Positions 31,518-41,621 are shown, counted from the stretch's first letter. The stretch: 52,011 nucleotides of DNA from Spirochaetota bacterium (GCA_016931325.1 JAFGFC010000157.1:1-52011), one strand, 5' to 3'. Notes: generated by a model not told the origin, from the letters alone. Program-made: numbers and translations.

Positions 31518-33545
31518 ATGGAATTTAAAGTCCAATCTAAATTCCAACCTGCCGGGGATCAACCAACCGCCATAAAACAGCTGGCAGACGGAATTAAAAA
31601 AAAGCACCGTTATCAGACCCTTTTAGGGGTGACAGGGTCCGGCAAGACCTTTACCATGGCGAAAGTGATCGAAGAGGTTCAGAAACCCACTCTGGTGATA
31701 TCGCACAATAAAACACTGGCTGCTCAGCTTTACCGGGAATTCAAAGAATTTTTTCCAAAAAATGCCGTGGAATACTTTGTCTCTTATTACGATTACTATC
31801 AACCTGAAGCCTATGTCCCGGCCAAAGACCTTTATATTGAAAAGGATTCCTCCATTAATGATGAGATCGACCGTCTACGGCTCAAAGCGACCAGTTCTAT
31901 CATGGAACGGAATGATGTGATCATCGTTGCCACGGTATCTTGCATCTATGGGTTGGGGTCACCTGAGGATTATAAAAAGATGCTTCTGTTGCTTGAAAAA
32001 AACCAGGTCATTGACCGGGATAAGATATTAGAAAAATTGATCAAGATCCAGTATGAAAGGAATGATTTTGACTTTGGGCGTGGAACCTTCCGTGTGAGAG
32101 GGGATACGATAGAGATATACCCGGCCTATTCTGAAGAGGCCGTACGGATCGAAATGTTCGGTGACACCATAGAGGCCTTGAGCCGGATCCATCCTGTTTC
32201 AAATAAGACAACCACATCTCTTGAAAAACTGGCTATTTATCCGGCAAAACATTTTGTCACCCCCCGCCAGAAAATCGACCAGGCTATAAAAGCCATCAGA
32301 CAAGAATTGGAGGAACAGCATCAATACCTTGAATCAAAAAATCTCCTTGTTGAAGCGCAACGTCTTTTTTCAAGAACGAACTATGATATTGAAATGCTGA
32401 AAGAAGTTGGCTATTGTACGGGGATCGAGAATTATAACCGCCATCTTACCGGAAGAAAAGCAGGAGAAAGACCCGCTTGCCTGCTGGATTATTTTGACAG
32501 TGATTTTATAATGTTCATTGATGAATCACATGTTACTGTTCCACAATTACACGGGATGTATGCCGGTGATAGATCGCGAAAAGAGGTCCTTGTAAAATTC
32601 GGGTTCCGACTCCCGTCGGCTCTTGATAACCGACCCCTTTTCTTTGATGAATTCCTTAAAATGACCCACCAGATCATTTTTGTCTCGGCTACACCCAGAG
32701 AATATGAGATACAATCAAGCCAGACTATTGCCGAACAGCTTATCAGGCCTACCGGACTTGTTGATCCTGAAATTATTGTCAAACCTATAGAAAATCAGAT
32801 CGATGATCTGATAACAGAGATCCACAAAACCATTAAGCATAAAGAGCGTGTTCTGGTCACAACACTGACCAAGAGAATGTCTGAGGATCTGGCCAATTAT
32901 CTGGCTACTCTCAATATTAATGTCAGATACCTTCACTCGGAAATTGAGACCATTGAAAGAGTGGAACTTTTACGTGATCTCCGAGCCGGCCACTTTGATG
33001 TCCTTGTGGGTATTAATCTTTTACGGGAAGGGCTGGACCTGCCAGAAGTATCTCTGGTGGCTATCCTTGATGCGGACAAAGAAGGGTTCTTGCGTTCTGA
33101 CATTTCTTTAATACAGATCATGGGGCGAGCCGCAAGAAATATCAGAGGCAAGGTTATCCTCTATGCTGATAAAATCACAAAATCTATCCATAAAGCCATA
33201 AGTGAAGCCAGCAGGAGAAGAAAGATCCAGATAGCGTATAATAAAAAGCACAGGATCATACCTAAAAGCATTGAAAAGGAAGTGGTCGACATCCTTGAGC
33301 GAAAAAAAGAAGAGTCACTTGACTTTGACAACATTATTGGGCAGGCCAAGGAGAAAGTGAGATCATACAAGATGTCAGATGCCCAGTTCAAGACTAAATT
33401 GATCAGCGAGCTGGAGAAAAAGATGTTTGATCTGGCAAACAATCTGGAATTTGAAAAAGCCGCCTATATCAGGGACTTTATCAAGAATATGGATGATCCT
33501 GAGAACAAAGGGTTCAAGGACCCTGGGATTCAAGGATTCAAGTGA
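31518..33545 (+). CDS. uvrB: Excinuclease ABC subunit B
   Basis: UvrB verifies DNA damage in nucleotide excision repair with UvrA and UvrC. The 675-residue protein has the Walker A '[12 protein letters not shown]' near 41-52, the damage-wedging hairpin '[12 protein letters not shown]', the Walker B 'FIDESH', helicase motifs V and VI ('[13 protein letters not shown]', 'QIMGRAARN') and the C-terminal UVR motif ('[19 protein letters not shown]') that binds UvrC. The last 13 residues ('[13 protein letters not shown]') are not UvrB-like; they are encoded by the left arm of an inverted repeat (33510-33603) that has replaced the original end. The UVR motif itself is intact, so function should be kept. 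Confidence 0.97.
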   Translation: MEFKVQSKFQPAGDQPTAIKQLADGIKKKHRYQTLLGVTGSGKTFTMAKVIEEVQKPTLVISHNKTLAAQLYREFKEFFPKNAVEYFVSYYDYYQPEAYVPAKDLYIEKDSSINDEIDRLRLKATSSIMERNDVIIVATVSCIYGLGSPEDYKKMLLLLEKNQVIDRDKILEKLIKIQYERNDFDFGRGTFRVRGDTIEIYPAYSEEAVRIEMFGDTIEALSRIHPVSNKTTTSLEKLAIYPAKHFVTPRQKIDQAIKAIRQELEEQHQYLESKNLLVEAQRLFSRTNYDIEMLKEVGYCTGIENYNRHLTGRKAGERPACLLDYFDSDFIMFIDESHVTVPQLHGMYAGDRSRKEVLVKFGFRLPSALDNRPLFFDEFLKMTHQIIFVSATPREYEIQSSQTIAEQLIRPTGLVDPEIIVKPIENQIDDLITEIHKTIKHKERVLVTTLTKRMSEDLANYLATLNINVRYLHSEIETIERVELLRDLRAGHFDVLVGINLLREGLDLPEVSLVAILDADKEGFLRSDISLIQIMGRAARNIRGKVILYADKITKSIHKAISEASRRRKIQIAYNKKHRIIPKSIEKEVVDILERKKEESLDFDNIIGQAKEKVRSYKMSDAQFKTKLISELEKKMFDLANNLEFEKAAYIRDFIKNMDDPENKGFKDPGIQGFK

Positions 33546-33603
33546 AGATTCAGTATATTAAGTTTAGTCACTTGAACCCCAGATTCCTGGAACCCTCGAA
33601 CCC
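33510..33603. repeat. 36-base imperfect inverted repeat made of GATTCAAG-like units
   Basis: The left arm (33510-33545) includes the uvrB stop codon; the right arm (33568-33603) is its inverse with about three quarters identity, starting with an exact TCACTTGAA/TTCAAGTGA. The spacer is 22 bases. Inside the left arm the units GGTTCAAG, GATTCAAG and GATTCAAG recur every 8-15 bases. No T-run follows the right arm, so it is not a standard terminator. It looks like an intergenic short-repeat element. Confidence 0.7.
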
Positions 33604-33647
33604 AGAACAAAAAGTCAGATTAATTTGTATTGGATAATTAAATACAT

Positions 33648-33875
33648 ATGAAAAACGATCAGTTAGTGGAACTTGTGACCTATTATGATCTGGCCCAGTT
33701 TGGTAAGATCGAAGCGGTTCTGAAACAGTACAGGATAAAGTTCCTGAACCGAAGCTTTTTGGATTCCGCTTATAACGGTATTTACACATTGAAACATGGT
33801 CTCGGCAAGATATTTATTTTTCCTGCAGACGAAAAAAAAGCAAAAAAGATCCTGAAGCAAGAAGGATTGCTGTAA
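33648..33875 (+). CDS. DUF2007-family small protein
   Basis: This 75-residue protein resembles the DUF2007 family of putative signal-transducing proteins: a first strand 'LVELVTYYDLAQFGKIEAVL' with a helix, a middle Asn/Ser region and a final 'GKIFIFPADEKKAKKILKQ', matching the usual VPxExxxxAxxLL end. These domains have a ferredoxin-like fold and are often fused to zinc ribbons; no zinc ligands are present here. Function is unknown. It lies 44 bases after the repeat that ends uvrB, and converges with clpB after three bases. Confidence 0.7.
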   Translation: MKNDQLVELVTYYDLAQFGKIEAVLKQYRIKFLNRSFLDSAYNGIYTLKHGLGKIFIFPADEKKAKKILKQEGLL

Positions 33876-33878
33876 CTA

Positions 33879-36464
33879 TCATTTTTTTGAAAAAACAATC
33901 TTTTTTTTAAAATCTACAGCTACCCTGTCCCCTTCTCTCACATCGCCGGAGAGGATCTTGAAGGCTAAAGGATTCATAATCTCCTGCTGGATCACCCTCT
34001 TTAACGGTCTGGCTCCATAAATCATACTATAGCCTTTTTCTCTCAAATAATCCTTTGCCTGGTCAGTTAATTGTATTTGTATCTTTTTTTGTTCAAGATT
34101 TTTATTCATGTGATTGATCTGTATATCCACGATTTTTTTCAGATCATCTTTGGTAAGATTTTTAAAAACAATGACTTCATCGATACGATTTAAAAATTCC
34201 GGTTTGAATACATCCTTCAACGACTGTCTCACCTTATTTTCAATAGCAGTAAAAGAGCCTTTTTTCTCATCCATCTCCATTAAAAATTGGCTGCCAATAT
34301 TGGATGTCATAATAATGACGGTATTCTTGAAATCCACGGTCCTTCCTTTCCCGTCTGTCAGACGGCCGTCATCAAGGATCTGTAAAAGGATATTAAATAC
34401 ATCCGGATGGGCTTTTTCTATCTCATCGAACAAAATGACACTGTAAGGTCTTCGTCTGACAGCTTCGGTCAGATACCCCCCCTCTTCATAACCCACATAG
34501 CCCGGAGGGGATCCGATCAGCCTGGCCACAGAATGCTTTTCCATATACTCGCTCATATCCACTCTGATCATCGCCTTTTCATCATCAAAGAGGAACACGG
34601 CCAGCGCCTTGGTCAATTCCGTCTTTCCAACACCGGTCGGGCCTAAAAAGATAAAAGAACCGATAGGCCTTTGGGGATCCTGAATCCCTGCGCGTGCCCT
34701 CCTGATAGCATCAGAGACAGATTTGATCGGAGCAGACTGCCCCACAACGCGTTTGCTCATCTCGTCTTCCATTTTCACAAGTTTTTCCACTTCACCCTCA
34801 AGTAATTTGGAAACAGGAATACCTGTCCATTTTGATACGATCTCTGCAATATCCTCATCATCCACTTCCTCTTTCAGCATCATCCTGTTCTTCTGGATAT
34901 CCTGCAATGCCTTACCCAGATTTTCCAGATCTTTATTTAATCCCATCAGAACACCATAGCGTATCTGGGCGACCTTGTTCAGATCACCTTTACGCTGTTC
35001 ATTCTGTTCTTCTATTTTAGCCTGATCGATCTTTTCTTTTGTTTTTCGTATCTCGTGGATCTTTTCTTTTTCAAGTTTCCAGTGGGCGCCAAGCTCTTTT
35101 TTCTTTTCATTCAGGTCAGCCAGCTGTTTCTCGATCTTCTTTAATCTTTCTCTGCTGGTTTCATCCTTTTCTTTCTTTAAAGCCTGCTTTTCTATTTCCA
35201 GCTGCATGATCTTTCTTGTTATCTCGTCCAGTTCCTGAGGCATGCTGTCTATTTCTATCCTGAGCTTGGAAGCCGCCTCATCCACCAGGTCAATGGCCTT
35301 ATCAGGTAAAAAACGATCTGTAATATAACGATGGGAAAGGAGAGCAGCGGCCACAAGCGCTGAATCCTTTATTTTAACCCCATGATATACTTCATATTTT
35401 TCCTTCAGCCCTCTGAGAATAGCGATTGTATCCTCAACATCGGGTTGCCGAACAATGACGGGCTGGAATCTTCGTTCCAGCGCAGCATCTTTTTCAATAT
35501 GTTTTTTATACTCGGTCAAGGTAGTGGCACCGATACATCGTAATTCTCCCCTGGCCAGAGCTGGCTTGAGCATATTAGAAGCATCAACTGCTCCTTCGGC
35601 GGCCCCAGCACCAACTACTGTATGTAATTCATCAATAAAAAGGATGATCTGTCCTGATGCCTGGCTGATCTCTTTCAGCACCGCCTTTAACCTTTCTTCA
35701 AACTCCCCTCTGAACTTGGCACCGGCCACCAGAGATCCAACATCCAGGGCCAGAAGCCGTTTATCTTTTAAAATATCAGGCACATCGCCAAAGGCGATCC
35801 TCTGGGCCAGGCCTTCGACAACAGCGGTCTTGCCCACACCCGGCTCACCAATAAGCACCGGATTATTTTTTGTGCGTCTTGAGAGCACCTGGATCACCCT
35901 CCGTATCTCATCATCCCGCCCGATCACAGGATCCAGCTGGCCTTGTTTCGCTTTTTCCGTCAGATCAATGCTGTAACGTTTTAAAGCCTGGTATTTCTCT
36001 TCAGGAGATTGGTCAACCACACGGCTTGATCCTCGGATATCCATTAAAACTTTCAAAAGATCATCCCGTTTGATCTTGAGGCGCTGGAAGATATCTGAAA
36101 CAGGAGAAGACACCTCTTCCATAGCGATCAAGATATGCTCGGTTGAAATAAATTCATCATTCAAGGCAGAAGCCTCCTGTTGCGCTTTCTCGAGAACCTC
36201 GTTCAATTTTGGTGAAATATATATCTGGCCGGTCACCCCTTGAACTCGGGGTATCTTTTCCATCTGTTCTTTTAAAAGTTGTTCCAGATATGAGATCTTG
36301 ATCCCTATTCTTTTCATGACAGGAATGACCATTCCCTCATTATCTTCTAATAAAGCCAGTAATAAATGGACCACATCAATATTCTGATGGTGATGCTCCT
36401 GAGCTATTCCAGCGGCTTTTTCCAGTGCACCCTGTGCTTTCAGTGTAAATTTTTCCAATCTCAT
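33879..36464 (-). CDS. clpB: ATP-dependent chaperone ClpB
   Basis: ClpB works with DnaK to pull proteins out of aggregates. The 861-residue protein has the N-domain repeats (about 1-145), a first AAA+ module with Walker A '[13 protein letters not shown]' near 205, the long M-domain coiled coil (about 395-530), and a second AAA+ module with '[13 protein letters not shown]' near 605 and '[13 protein letters not shown]' for the substrate pore. There is no ClpP-binding IGF loop visible, which fits ClpB rather than ClpA/ClpC. I chose ATG 36464, with AAGGAG just upstream; an in-frame TTG precedes it. It directly follows deoB. Confidence 0.97.
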   Translation of the reverse strand: MRLEKFTLKAQGALEKAAGIAQEHHHQNIDVVHLLLALLEDNEGMVIPVMKRIGIKISYLEQLLKEQMEKIPRVQGVTGQIYISPKLNEVLEKAQQEASALNDEFISTEHILIAMEEVSSPVSDIFQRLKIKRDDLLKVLMDIRGSSRVVDQSPEEKYQALKRYSIDLTEKAKQGQLDPVIGRDDEIRRVIQVLSRRTKNNPVLIGEPGVGKTAVVEGLAQRIAFGDVPDILKDKRLLALDVGSLVAGAKFRGEFEERLKAVLKEISQASGQIILFIDELHTVVGAGAAEGAVDASNMLKPALARGELRCIGATTLTEYKKHIEKDAALERRFQPVIVRQPDVEDTIAILRGLKEKYEVYHGVKIKDSALVAAALLSHRYITDRFLPDKAIDLVDEAASKLRIEIDSMPQELDEITRKIMQLEIEKQALKKEKDETSRERLKKIEKQLADLNEKKKELGAHWKLEKEKIHEIRKTKEKIDQAKIEEQNEQRKGDLNKVAQIRYGVLMGLNKDLENLGKALQDIQKNRMMLKEEVDDEDIAEIVSKWTGIPVSKLLEGEVEKLVKMEDEMSKRVVGQSAPIKSVSDAIRRARAGIQDPQRPIGSFIFLGPTGVGKTELTKALAVFLFDDEKAMIRVDMSEYMEKHSVARLIGSPPGYVGYEEGGYLTEAVRRRPYSVILFDEIEKAHPDVFNILLQILDDGRLTDGKGRTVDFKNTVIIMTSNIGSQFLMEMDEKKGSFTAIENKVRQSLKDVFKPEFLNRIDEVIVFKNLTKDDLKKIVDIQINHMNKNLEQKKIQIQLTDQAKDYLREKGYSMIYGARPLKRVIQQEIMNPLAFKILSGDVREGDRVAVDFKKKIVFSKK

Positions 36465-36467
36465 CAA

Positions 36468-37640
36468 CTATCTCCTTATCAGATCATAAAAACTCTTCCC
36501 CTCTCCAGGGGGTTTTACTCCCAGAATATCCGCTATAGTCTGACCCAGATCGGCAAAGCTTTCTCTTGTCCCTAAAAAAACGTTCTCTTTCAACTGCTTA
36601 CCGTATCCAAGGACAGGTACGTACTCTCTGGTATGATCCGTTCCGATAAATGTAGGATCATTGCCATGATCTGCAGTAATAAAGAAAGTATCCGTATCCC
36701 TCATCCTTTTCAGATACCCATCCAGGGCTTTGTCAAATTCCTTCAACGCTTTATAGTATCCTGAAACATTTCTTCTGTGCCCGTACAGCATATCAAAATC
36801 AACAAGATTGACAAAAACAAGTCCGGTTGTTTTTTCATTTAAAATGTCAAATACAGCCTGGATACCCTCGGCATTATTGCCGGTATGCAGACTTCGTGTT
36901 ATGCCCTGTCCATTAAAAATATCATGTATCTTTCCCACGGCAATAACCTCCTGACCCGCCTCCTTTACATGGTCAAGAAGCGTATTATCAGGAGGGGTCA
37001 GGGAATAATCTTTTCTGTTCTCTGTCCTTTTGAATTCTCCTTTTTTTTGACCCAGAAAAGGCCGTGCTATGACCCTTCCGACACAGTGATCCCCTTTTAA
37101 AAGATTCCGTGTTGTTTCGCAAATATCATACAGTCTTTCCAGGCCAAATGTCTTCTCATGAGCCGCGATCTGGAACACACTGTCGGCACTGGTATAGACA
37201 ATGGGATAACCGGTCCTCTGGTGCTCTTCTCCAAGATCCTGGATGATCTGGGTTCCTGACGCCGCCATATTGCCCAGATAACCATCAAGGCCGTTTTTAC
37301 GCATAAACTCTTCCAATACATCTTTAGGGAACCCATCCGGATAGACGGGGAAGGCCTTTTTAAGGACCAGCCCGGCTATTTCCCAATGACCTGTTGTGGT
37401 ATCCTTACCGGGTGATCGCTCTGCCATTTTTCCATAAACACCTTTGCTTTTCCTTCTGCCCTTTTTTGGGTTTATAAGGTTTAAAAGCCCCATCTGTTCC
37501 AGGTGGGGCAGATCGAAATTCTTTACCTTTTCGCTTATATGCAAAAGGGTGTTGGCCCCCACGTCATTATATTTATCTGCATCAGGTAAATAACCACAAC
37601 CCGCACTGTCCAGCACAATTAAGAATACTCGTTCGATCAT
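36468..37640 (-). CDS. deoB: Phosphopentomutase
   Basis: DeoB interconverts ribose or deoxyribose 1-phosphate and 5-phosphate in nucleoside breakdown. The 390-residue protein is an alkaline-phosphatase-superfamily enzyme with the first metal site at 'VLDSAGCGYLPDA' (8-20), the phosphorylated Thr in 'SPGKDTTTGHWEI' near 84-96, and 'TADHGNDPTFIGTDHTRE' near the end for the second metal. GGAGAA precedes the ATG. It is followed at once by clpB, whose ribosome-binding site lies in the last codons of deoB, so the two are cotranscribed. Other deo genes are absent. Confidence 0.95.
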   Translation of the reverse strand: MIERVFLIVLDSAGCGYLPDADKYNDVGANTLLHISEKVKNFDLPHLEQMGLLNLINPKKGRRKSKGVYGKMAERSPGKDTTTGHWEIAGLVLKKAFPVYPDGFPKDVLEEFMRKNGLDGYLGNMAASGTQIIQDLGEEHQRTGYPIVYTSADSVFQIAAHEKTFGLERLYDICETTRNLLKGDHCVGRVIARPFLGQKKGEFKRTENRKDYSLTPPDNTLLDHVKEAGQEVIAVGKIHDIFNGQGITRSLHTGNNAEGIQAVFDILNEKTTGLVFVNLVDFDMLYGHRRNVSGYYKALKEFDKALDGYLKRMRDTDTFFITADHGNDPTFIGTDHTREYVPVLGYGKQLKENVFLGTRESFADLGQTIADILGVKPPGEGKSFYDLIRR

Positions 37641-37725
37641 GGAATTCTCCTTTTATTAACTGATTTTATTGTAAGCACAGCCTTGATCATTGTCAAGTTG
37701 TCACAGGACCGGAATTTTACACTGG

Positions 37726-38634
37726 CTATTTCGAATATTCCAGCATCCTGTTCAAGGCTGCCTGAGCGTTGCGGATAATAGGATCAGGCAAGTTTATTTC
37801 GTATTGTTCACAGGTAAAAGACCTGAGGACATCCTCAAGACCGGTCTTTTTCATATTCCGGCACAGCGTGGGTTTTGACGCAGGATAGAATATTTTATCA
37901 GGAGCCTCTTTTTTCAGCCTGTCGATCATTCCCTCTTCGGTGGCGATAATAAATTCGGTTTTTTCTGAATCTTTCACAAATTTGACCATACCATTCGTAC
38001 TCGTCACTTCATCAGCCAGTTCAATGATCTGGCTTTCGCATTCCGGGTGAACTAACACTAAAGCCTCAGGGTGTTCTTTTTTCATCTTTTTCAAATGTTC
38101 TTTATTTATCCGGACATGGACAATACAGTATCCATCCCAGAGTTGGATCTCTTTTTCCGGAACACGGCGTTTAACAAAATCACCCAGATTCTTGTCCGGT
38201 ACAAAAAGGATCTTCCTGGCTTTGATGTTTTTTACAATTTGAACGGCATTCGCTGATGTGCAGCATATATCACTGACCGCTTTTACTTCTGCCGATGTAT
38301 TGACATAACTGACCACAAACACGTCCGGATGTTCTTTTTTATAGTCAAGGATATCGTTTGCCGTAACCATATCGGCCATGGGACATCCGGCATCAAAGAC
38401 CGGCAAAAGGACCTTTTTATCCGGTGAAAGTATCTTGGCTGTTTCAGCCATAAATCTGACACCACAAAAAATGATCATGGGGTTTGATGTTCCTTTGGCT
38501 TTTCTGGAAAGATCAAGTGAGTCTCCCAGTATATCGGCAATATCCTGGATCTCTTTCTTCTGATAGTTATGAACAAGGATAACAGCATCTTTTTGGCTTT
38601 TTAATTTTTGTATTTTTTCGATCAAGGCTTTCAT
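37726..38634 (-). CDS. nadA: Quinolinate synthase
   Basis: NadA condenses iminoaspartate with dihydroxyacetone phosphate to quinolinate, using a [4Fe-4S] cluster, in NAD synthesis. The 302-residue length is typical. The three cluster cysteines lie in 'FDAGCPMAD' (C84), 'VHPECES' and 'PTLCRNMKKTGLEDV'. 'LVHNYQKKEIQDIAD' opens the first domain. It starts three bases after lpxB. nadB and nadC are not in the window. Confidence 0.96.
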   Translation of the reverse strand: MKALIEKIQKLKSQKDAVILVHNYQKKEIQDIADILGDSLDLSRKAKGTSNPMIIFCGVRFMAETAKILSPDKKVLLPVFDAGCPMADMVTANDILDYKKEHPDVFVVSYVNTSAEVKAVSDICCTSANAVQIVKNIKARKILFVPDKNLGDFVKRRVPEKEIQLWDGYCIVHVRINKEHLKKMKKEHPEALVLVHPECESQIIELADEVTSTNGMVKFVKDSEKTEFIIATEEGMIDRLKKEAPDKIFYPASKPTLCRNMKKTGLEDVLRSFTCEQYEINLPDPIIRNAQAALNRMLEYSK

Positions 38635-38637
38635 GAT

Positions 38638-39765
38638 TTATACGATTTGAAGGATTTTACGAGCTGTCTTTTCAAGATCCCCTTTTCTCCCCAAAAGAGA
38701 TTTAACTTTTTTCAGGGCCTTTTGCTGATCCTGCCGATAGGACCGATTTTGAAGTATCTTGAGACACTCAAGCGATATGTTTTCCGGAGTTAAATCTTTT
38801 CCCACCAATTCTTCCACGATTTTTTTCCCAAATAAAAGATTGACCAGGCTGATAAATTTAGTGCGTATTAAAAAATATCGGATCAAAAGGTAGGACAATT
38901 TACTGAGGTTATACACAACAAGCATGGGAACAAGAAAAAAGGCCCCTTCCAGAGTTATCGTACCAGAGACCATAATGGCGCAGTCGGCAATATTTAATAT
39001 ATCACAGGTTCTGTCTTGCAGAACCATTGTGTTCTGTAAATGATAGGTTTTTATCTTCTCCTGCAAAATATTCTTTTTTATGTTTGACGCGCATCCCATA
39101 AGGATAAACGTATCAGGCATTTTCGACTGGATCAGGCAAACCCCCCGGCAAATGACATCCAGATTATATTTGATCTCCTGAGCGCGGCTCCCCGGGAATA
39201 CCGCGATCAGTTTATGCTTCTTCGGTATATTCAATCTTATTTTCAGATCTTTATCTCTGATCCAGATATTCTCCGTGACAGGATGCCCGAAGAAAGTATA
39301 GGGGATCCTTTCTTTACCATAGATCTTTTTTTCAAAATCAAGAACAGGAATGACCAGATCGATATATTTTTTAATCTCTTCCACTCTGTGATAATGCCAG
39401 GCCCATATCTGAGGCGGGATGAAATAAACGGTCTTTATGCCCAGGTCATGACAATACCGGGCTACCCTTAAATTAAAGCCGGGAAAATCGACCAGAATAA
39501 CCATATCCGGTCTTTGGCTTTGTAAAAAATGAAATACCTTTTTCAGTATCTTTTTAATAAGAAAGTACTTGCTGAGTACCTCGATAAAACCGATGATCGA
39601 TATATTTTTATAATCCTCCAGGATCAGGCATCCTTCTTTTTTTAACAGCCCGGAACCGATGGCATAGAATTTCAGGTCTTTTCTTATCTGCTTCATATAC
39701 CGGATAAGGTTTTTAGCGTGAGTCTCCCCGGATAGTTCTCCTGTAAGAATAAAGATCTTTTTCAT
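38638..39765 (-). CDS. lpxB: Lipid-A-disaccharide synthase
   Basis: LpxB joins UDP-diacylglucosamine and lipid X into the lipid A disaccharide at the inner membrane. The 375-residue protein opens with 'IFILTGELSGETHAKNLI', the GEASGD-type signature, and has 'VDFPGFNLRVAR', 'PPQIWAWHYHRVEEIKKYID' and the GT-B Pro/Glu region 'VSGTITLEGAFFLVPMLVVY'. Start and stop codons overlap lpxI by four bases, so the two steps are translated together. It shows that the organism makes lipid A. Confidence 0.96.
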   Translation of the reverse strand: MKKIFILTGELSGETHAKNLIRYMKQIRKDLKFYAIGSGLLKKEGCLILEDYKNISIIGFIEVLSKYFLIKKILKKVFHFLQSQRPDMVILVDFPGFNLRVARYCHDLGIKTVYFIPPQIWAWHYHRVEEIKKYIDLVIPVLDFEKKIYGKERIPYTFFGHPVTENIWIRDKDLKIRLNIPKKHKLIAVFPGSRAQEIKYNLDVICRGVCLIQSKMPDTFILMGCASNIKKNILQEKIKTYHLQNTMVLQDRTCDILNIADCAIMVSGTITLEGAFFLVPMLVVYNLSKLSYLLIRYFLIRTKFISLVNLLFGKKIVEELVGKDLTPENISLECLKILQNRSYRQDQQKALKKVKSLLGRKGDLEKTARKILQIV

Positions 39766-40583
39766 TTAACCCCTATGATGCTGACATTATGCTTTGAAGC
39801 GATTTTTTCAATCGTCTTTTTATCAATCAATAATACCCAGTCAGATTCCAGAACAATACTTTTTATATTCGCCCGGATCAGATTTTTAAGTGTTTGAGGT
39901 CCAAAACCAGGAATATCAAATTGAGGGTTATGATCGGGTTTACTGACCTTGATAAAAATAGCATTTCGAGTCAAGTAGGGTCTTGACCTGTTGATCATTT
40001 CATCAGTACCCTCAATGGCTTCTACAGCGATGACCATACCATTTTGAACGATAAGTGACTGTCCGATCCCCAGAGAAGCGATTGTCTTGGCTATCGGGAA
40101 TCCTGTATCCAGATCACGCTTTTGTTCTTTACTTATCCCTTTGCCGATCATAAGCCCTTCTTTGACAAGATCGCTCTTGAATAATTTTTTCTGGGAAAGG
40201 ACGGAAATCCCCTTTTTTTCAAAATAATTCACCAGTTTCTGCAAAACTGAAGAATCACTTTTATCTTTGAGGGACAGCAGCAATTTCACAGCCACAAGAT
40301 CAAATTTTTTCTTTTTAAAAGTCTCTGTTTTATTTATCTTCCCGATAAAAAGGATCTCCTTAACGCCTTCCTTTTGAAGTATTTTAACGTTTCTTCTTAC
40401 AAGCCCGGGATAGGATTCATAGAGCCTTATTCCCTTGAACGCCTTTAATCCGTTGATATCGATACTTCCCTTAAAAGCGATCACCACAATTTTTTCATAA
40501 AAGGCCCTGGCCTTTTTAATGGCTTCAAATGATACAGCACCACCGCCGGCTAAAATCCCAATACTTTTTTTTATTTTTTTCAT
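39762..40583 (-). CDS. lpxI: UDP-2,3-diacylglucosamine pyrophosphatase LpxI
   Basis: LpxI (DUF1009) cleaves UDP-2,3-diacylglucosamine to lipid X, replacing LpxH. The 273-residue protein has the family opening 'IGILAGGGAVSFEAIKKA', a central 'LDTGFPIAKTIASLGIGQSL' and the catalytic-domain pattern 'VIAVEAIEGTDEMINR'. The overlap with lpxB and use of its product as LpxB substrate support the role. It starts 46 bases after tRNA-Ala in the same direction. No ribosome-binding site is obvious before the ATG. Confidence 0.93.
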   Translation of the reverse strand: MKKIKKSIGILAGGGAVSFEAIKKARAFYEKIVVIAFKGSIDINGLKAFKGIRLYESYPGLVRRNVKILQKEGVKEILFIGKINKTETFKKKKFDLVAVKLLLSLKDKSDSSVLQKLVNYFEKKGISVLSQKKLFKSDLVKEGLMIGKGISKEQKRDLDTGFPIAKTIASLGIGQSLIVQNGMVIAVEAIEGTDEMINRSRPYLTRNAIFIKVSKPDHNPQFDIPGFGPQTLKNLIRANIKSIVLESDWVLLIDKKTIEKIASKHNVSIIGVK

Positions 40584-40629
40584 AATGTTTTTTTATGGAT
40601 GACCTGAAAGTATTTAAGGGAGAGATAAT

Positions 40630-40702
40630 TGGAGCAGAGCGGAGTTGAACCGCCGACCTCTTCCGTGCGAGGGAAGCGCTCTCCCAACTGAGCTACTGCC
40701 CC
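40630..40702 (-). tRNA. tRNA-Ala (anticodon CGC)
   Basis: The 73-base sequence on the minus strand folds as a cloverleaf with acceptor stem GGGGCAG/CTGCTCC. This contains the G3-U70 pair that alanyl-tRNA synthetase requires. The anticodon stem is CTTCC/GGAAG with loop CTCGCAC, giving anticodon CGC for GCG codons. The discriminator is A and CCA is not encoded. It sits four bases after the stop of a small membrane-protein gene and 46 bases before lpxI, all on one strand, so it is probably cut out of an mRNA. Confidence 0.95.
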
Positions 40703-40706
40703 GGTT

Positions 40707-40895
40707 TTATTCTTTTACAATAGCAAAAAAGACCAACCCGATAAGGATGGCTATTCCGCCTGCTGATCCTTTTATAAGGATCAATAGATCTTTATACCAG
40801 CCCAGACAGGGAATGGTTCCAACAGGAGGAAGGTATAAAAAAAGACCCGCCAGGATCAATATTAATCCTGCCAGTATTTTTATTATCGCTTTCAT
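40707..40895 (-). CDS. Small two-span membrane protein, unknown
   Basis: This 62-residue protein is almost wholly hydrophobic, with one span at about 5-24 and another at about 41-59. The loop between them carries 'PPVGTIPCLGWYKDL'. A strong AGGAGGT precedes the ATG and the codon pattern is regular, so I take it to be real. It lies 34 bases after the FlaA-like gene and four bases before tRNA-Ala. I recognise no family. Confidence 0.65.
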   Translation of the reverse strand: MKAIIKILAGLILILAGLFLYLPPVGTIPCLGWYKDLLILIKGSAGGIAILIGLVFFAIVKE

Positions 40896-40929
40896 ATGCC
40901 TTTCACCTCCTAAAAACTAGAAAAAAAAA

Positions 40930-41598
40930 TTACCATGTATCCTTGATCTCGCTTCCATCATAAGAAGGGAGCGTAAACTCATTACAATACGCCTTTATCT
41001 GATCAAAATAAACATAAAATGGCTTGAAGCTTTCCTGCCCGATCTGATTTTCTATAATAAACGCCAGTATTTTCATGGGCCGGTAATCCAATCTATTGGG
41101 GTCTATCTGGGGGATCTTCTGGTCAATATTATCGATCACCATCTCCTTCCACCCAAAGAACTGCAGGGAAGAAGGCTCGGGTTCAAGCGTATAAATACCG
41201 TTGAAATAATTGGAAAATCTCACCTTTATAATAAGGTTCTTATTTCGCCCATTTACCCAGAAGGAGACCTTTTTACATACTCCCGGCAAATGGATAGGAA
41301 GGATCGGGGTCACAAAAACTTCATTGGCATATTTTGAACCGATCCTGAGGATCTTTATGCCCATTACATTGTTCTTCGGAGAATCCTGAAGACCTTTGGG
41401 AGCGCCGGGTATGACGGCCAGGCGGGGATTTCGATAATAGTATTCAGGTTGTGCCGTCCGGGTATTGATCACCGGCCAGTTGTAACATTCCTCAAAATTA
41501 TCTATAATAAACCATTTCCATTCACCTTTTGATTCCTGAGCATAAATTGAAAAAGATAACAGGGTTGTGATGATTAAAAAAAAGATAACCTTTTTCAT
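40930..41598 (-). CDS. FlaA-like periplasmic flagellar sheath protein
   Basis: FlaA forms the outer layer of periplasmic flagellar filaments in spirochaetes. The 222-residue protein has a signal peptide (about 1-20, ending 'IYAQ'). It then follows the FlaA pattern: 'IIDNFEECYNWPV', 'VMGIKILRIGSKYANEVFVT' and 'GVCKKVSFWVNGRNKNLIIK', where the WVxGRN motif is diagnostic for FlaA-like domains, then 'FGWKEMVIDN'. Length is at the short end of the family. No other flagellar genes are in the window, so it may be a FlaA paralogue. A strong ribosome-binding site lies in the 3' arm of a small hairpin (41607-41621). Confidence 0.78.
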   Translation of the reverse strand: MKKVIFFLIITTLLSFSIYAQESKGEWKWFIIDNFEECYNWPVINTRTAQPEYYYRNPRLAVIPGAPKGLQDSPKNNVMGIKILRIGSKYANEVFVTPILPIHLPGVCKKVSFWVNGRNKNLIIKVRFSNYFNGIYTLEPEPSSLQFFGWKEMVIDNIDQKIPQIDPNRLDYRPMKILAFIIENQIGQESFKPFYVYFDQIKAYCNEFTLPSYDGSEIKDTW

Positions 41599-41606
41599 GG
41601 GATCCT

Positions 41607-41621
41607 CCTTAAAGCTTAAGG
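41607..41621 (-). promoter_or_regulatory. Hairpin masking the flaA-like ribosome-binding site
   Basis: On the minus strand CCTTAA-GCT-TTAAGG forms a six-pair hairpin, and its 3' arm is the first part of TTAAGGAGG, the ribosome-binding site of the FlaA-like gene. It could slow translation at low temperature. The stem is short and AT-rich, so the effect may be small. Confidence 0.4.

Noticed and set aside
40645-40920. 91-residue open frame on the plus strand across tRNA-Ala
   Set aside because: It runs antisense through the tRNA and the small membrane-protein gene, and has no ribosome-binding site.
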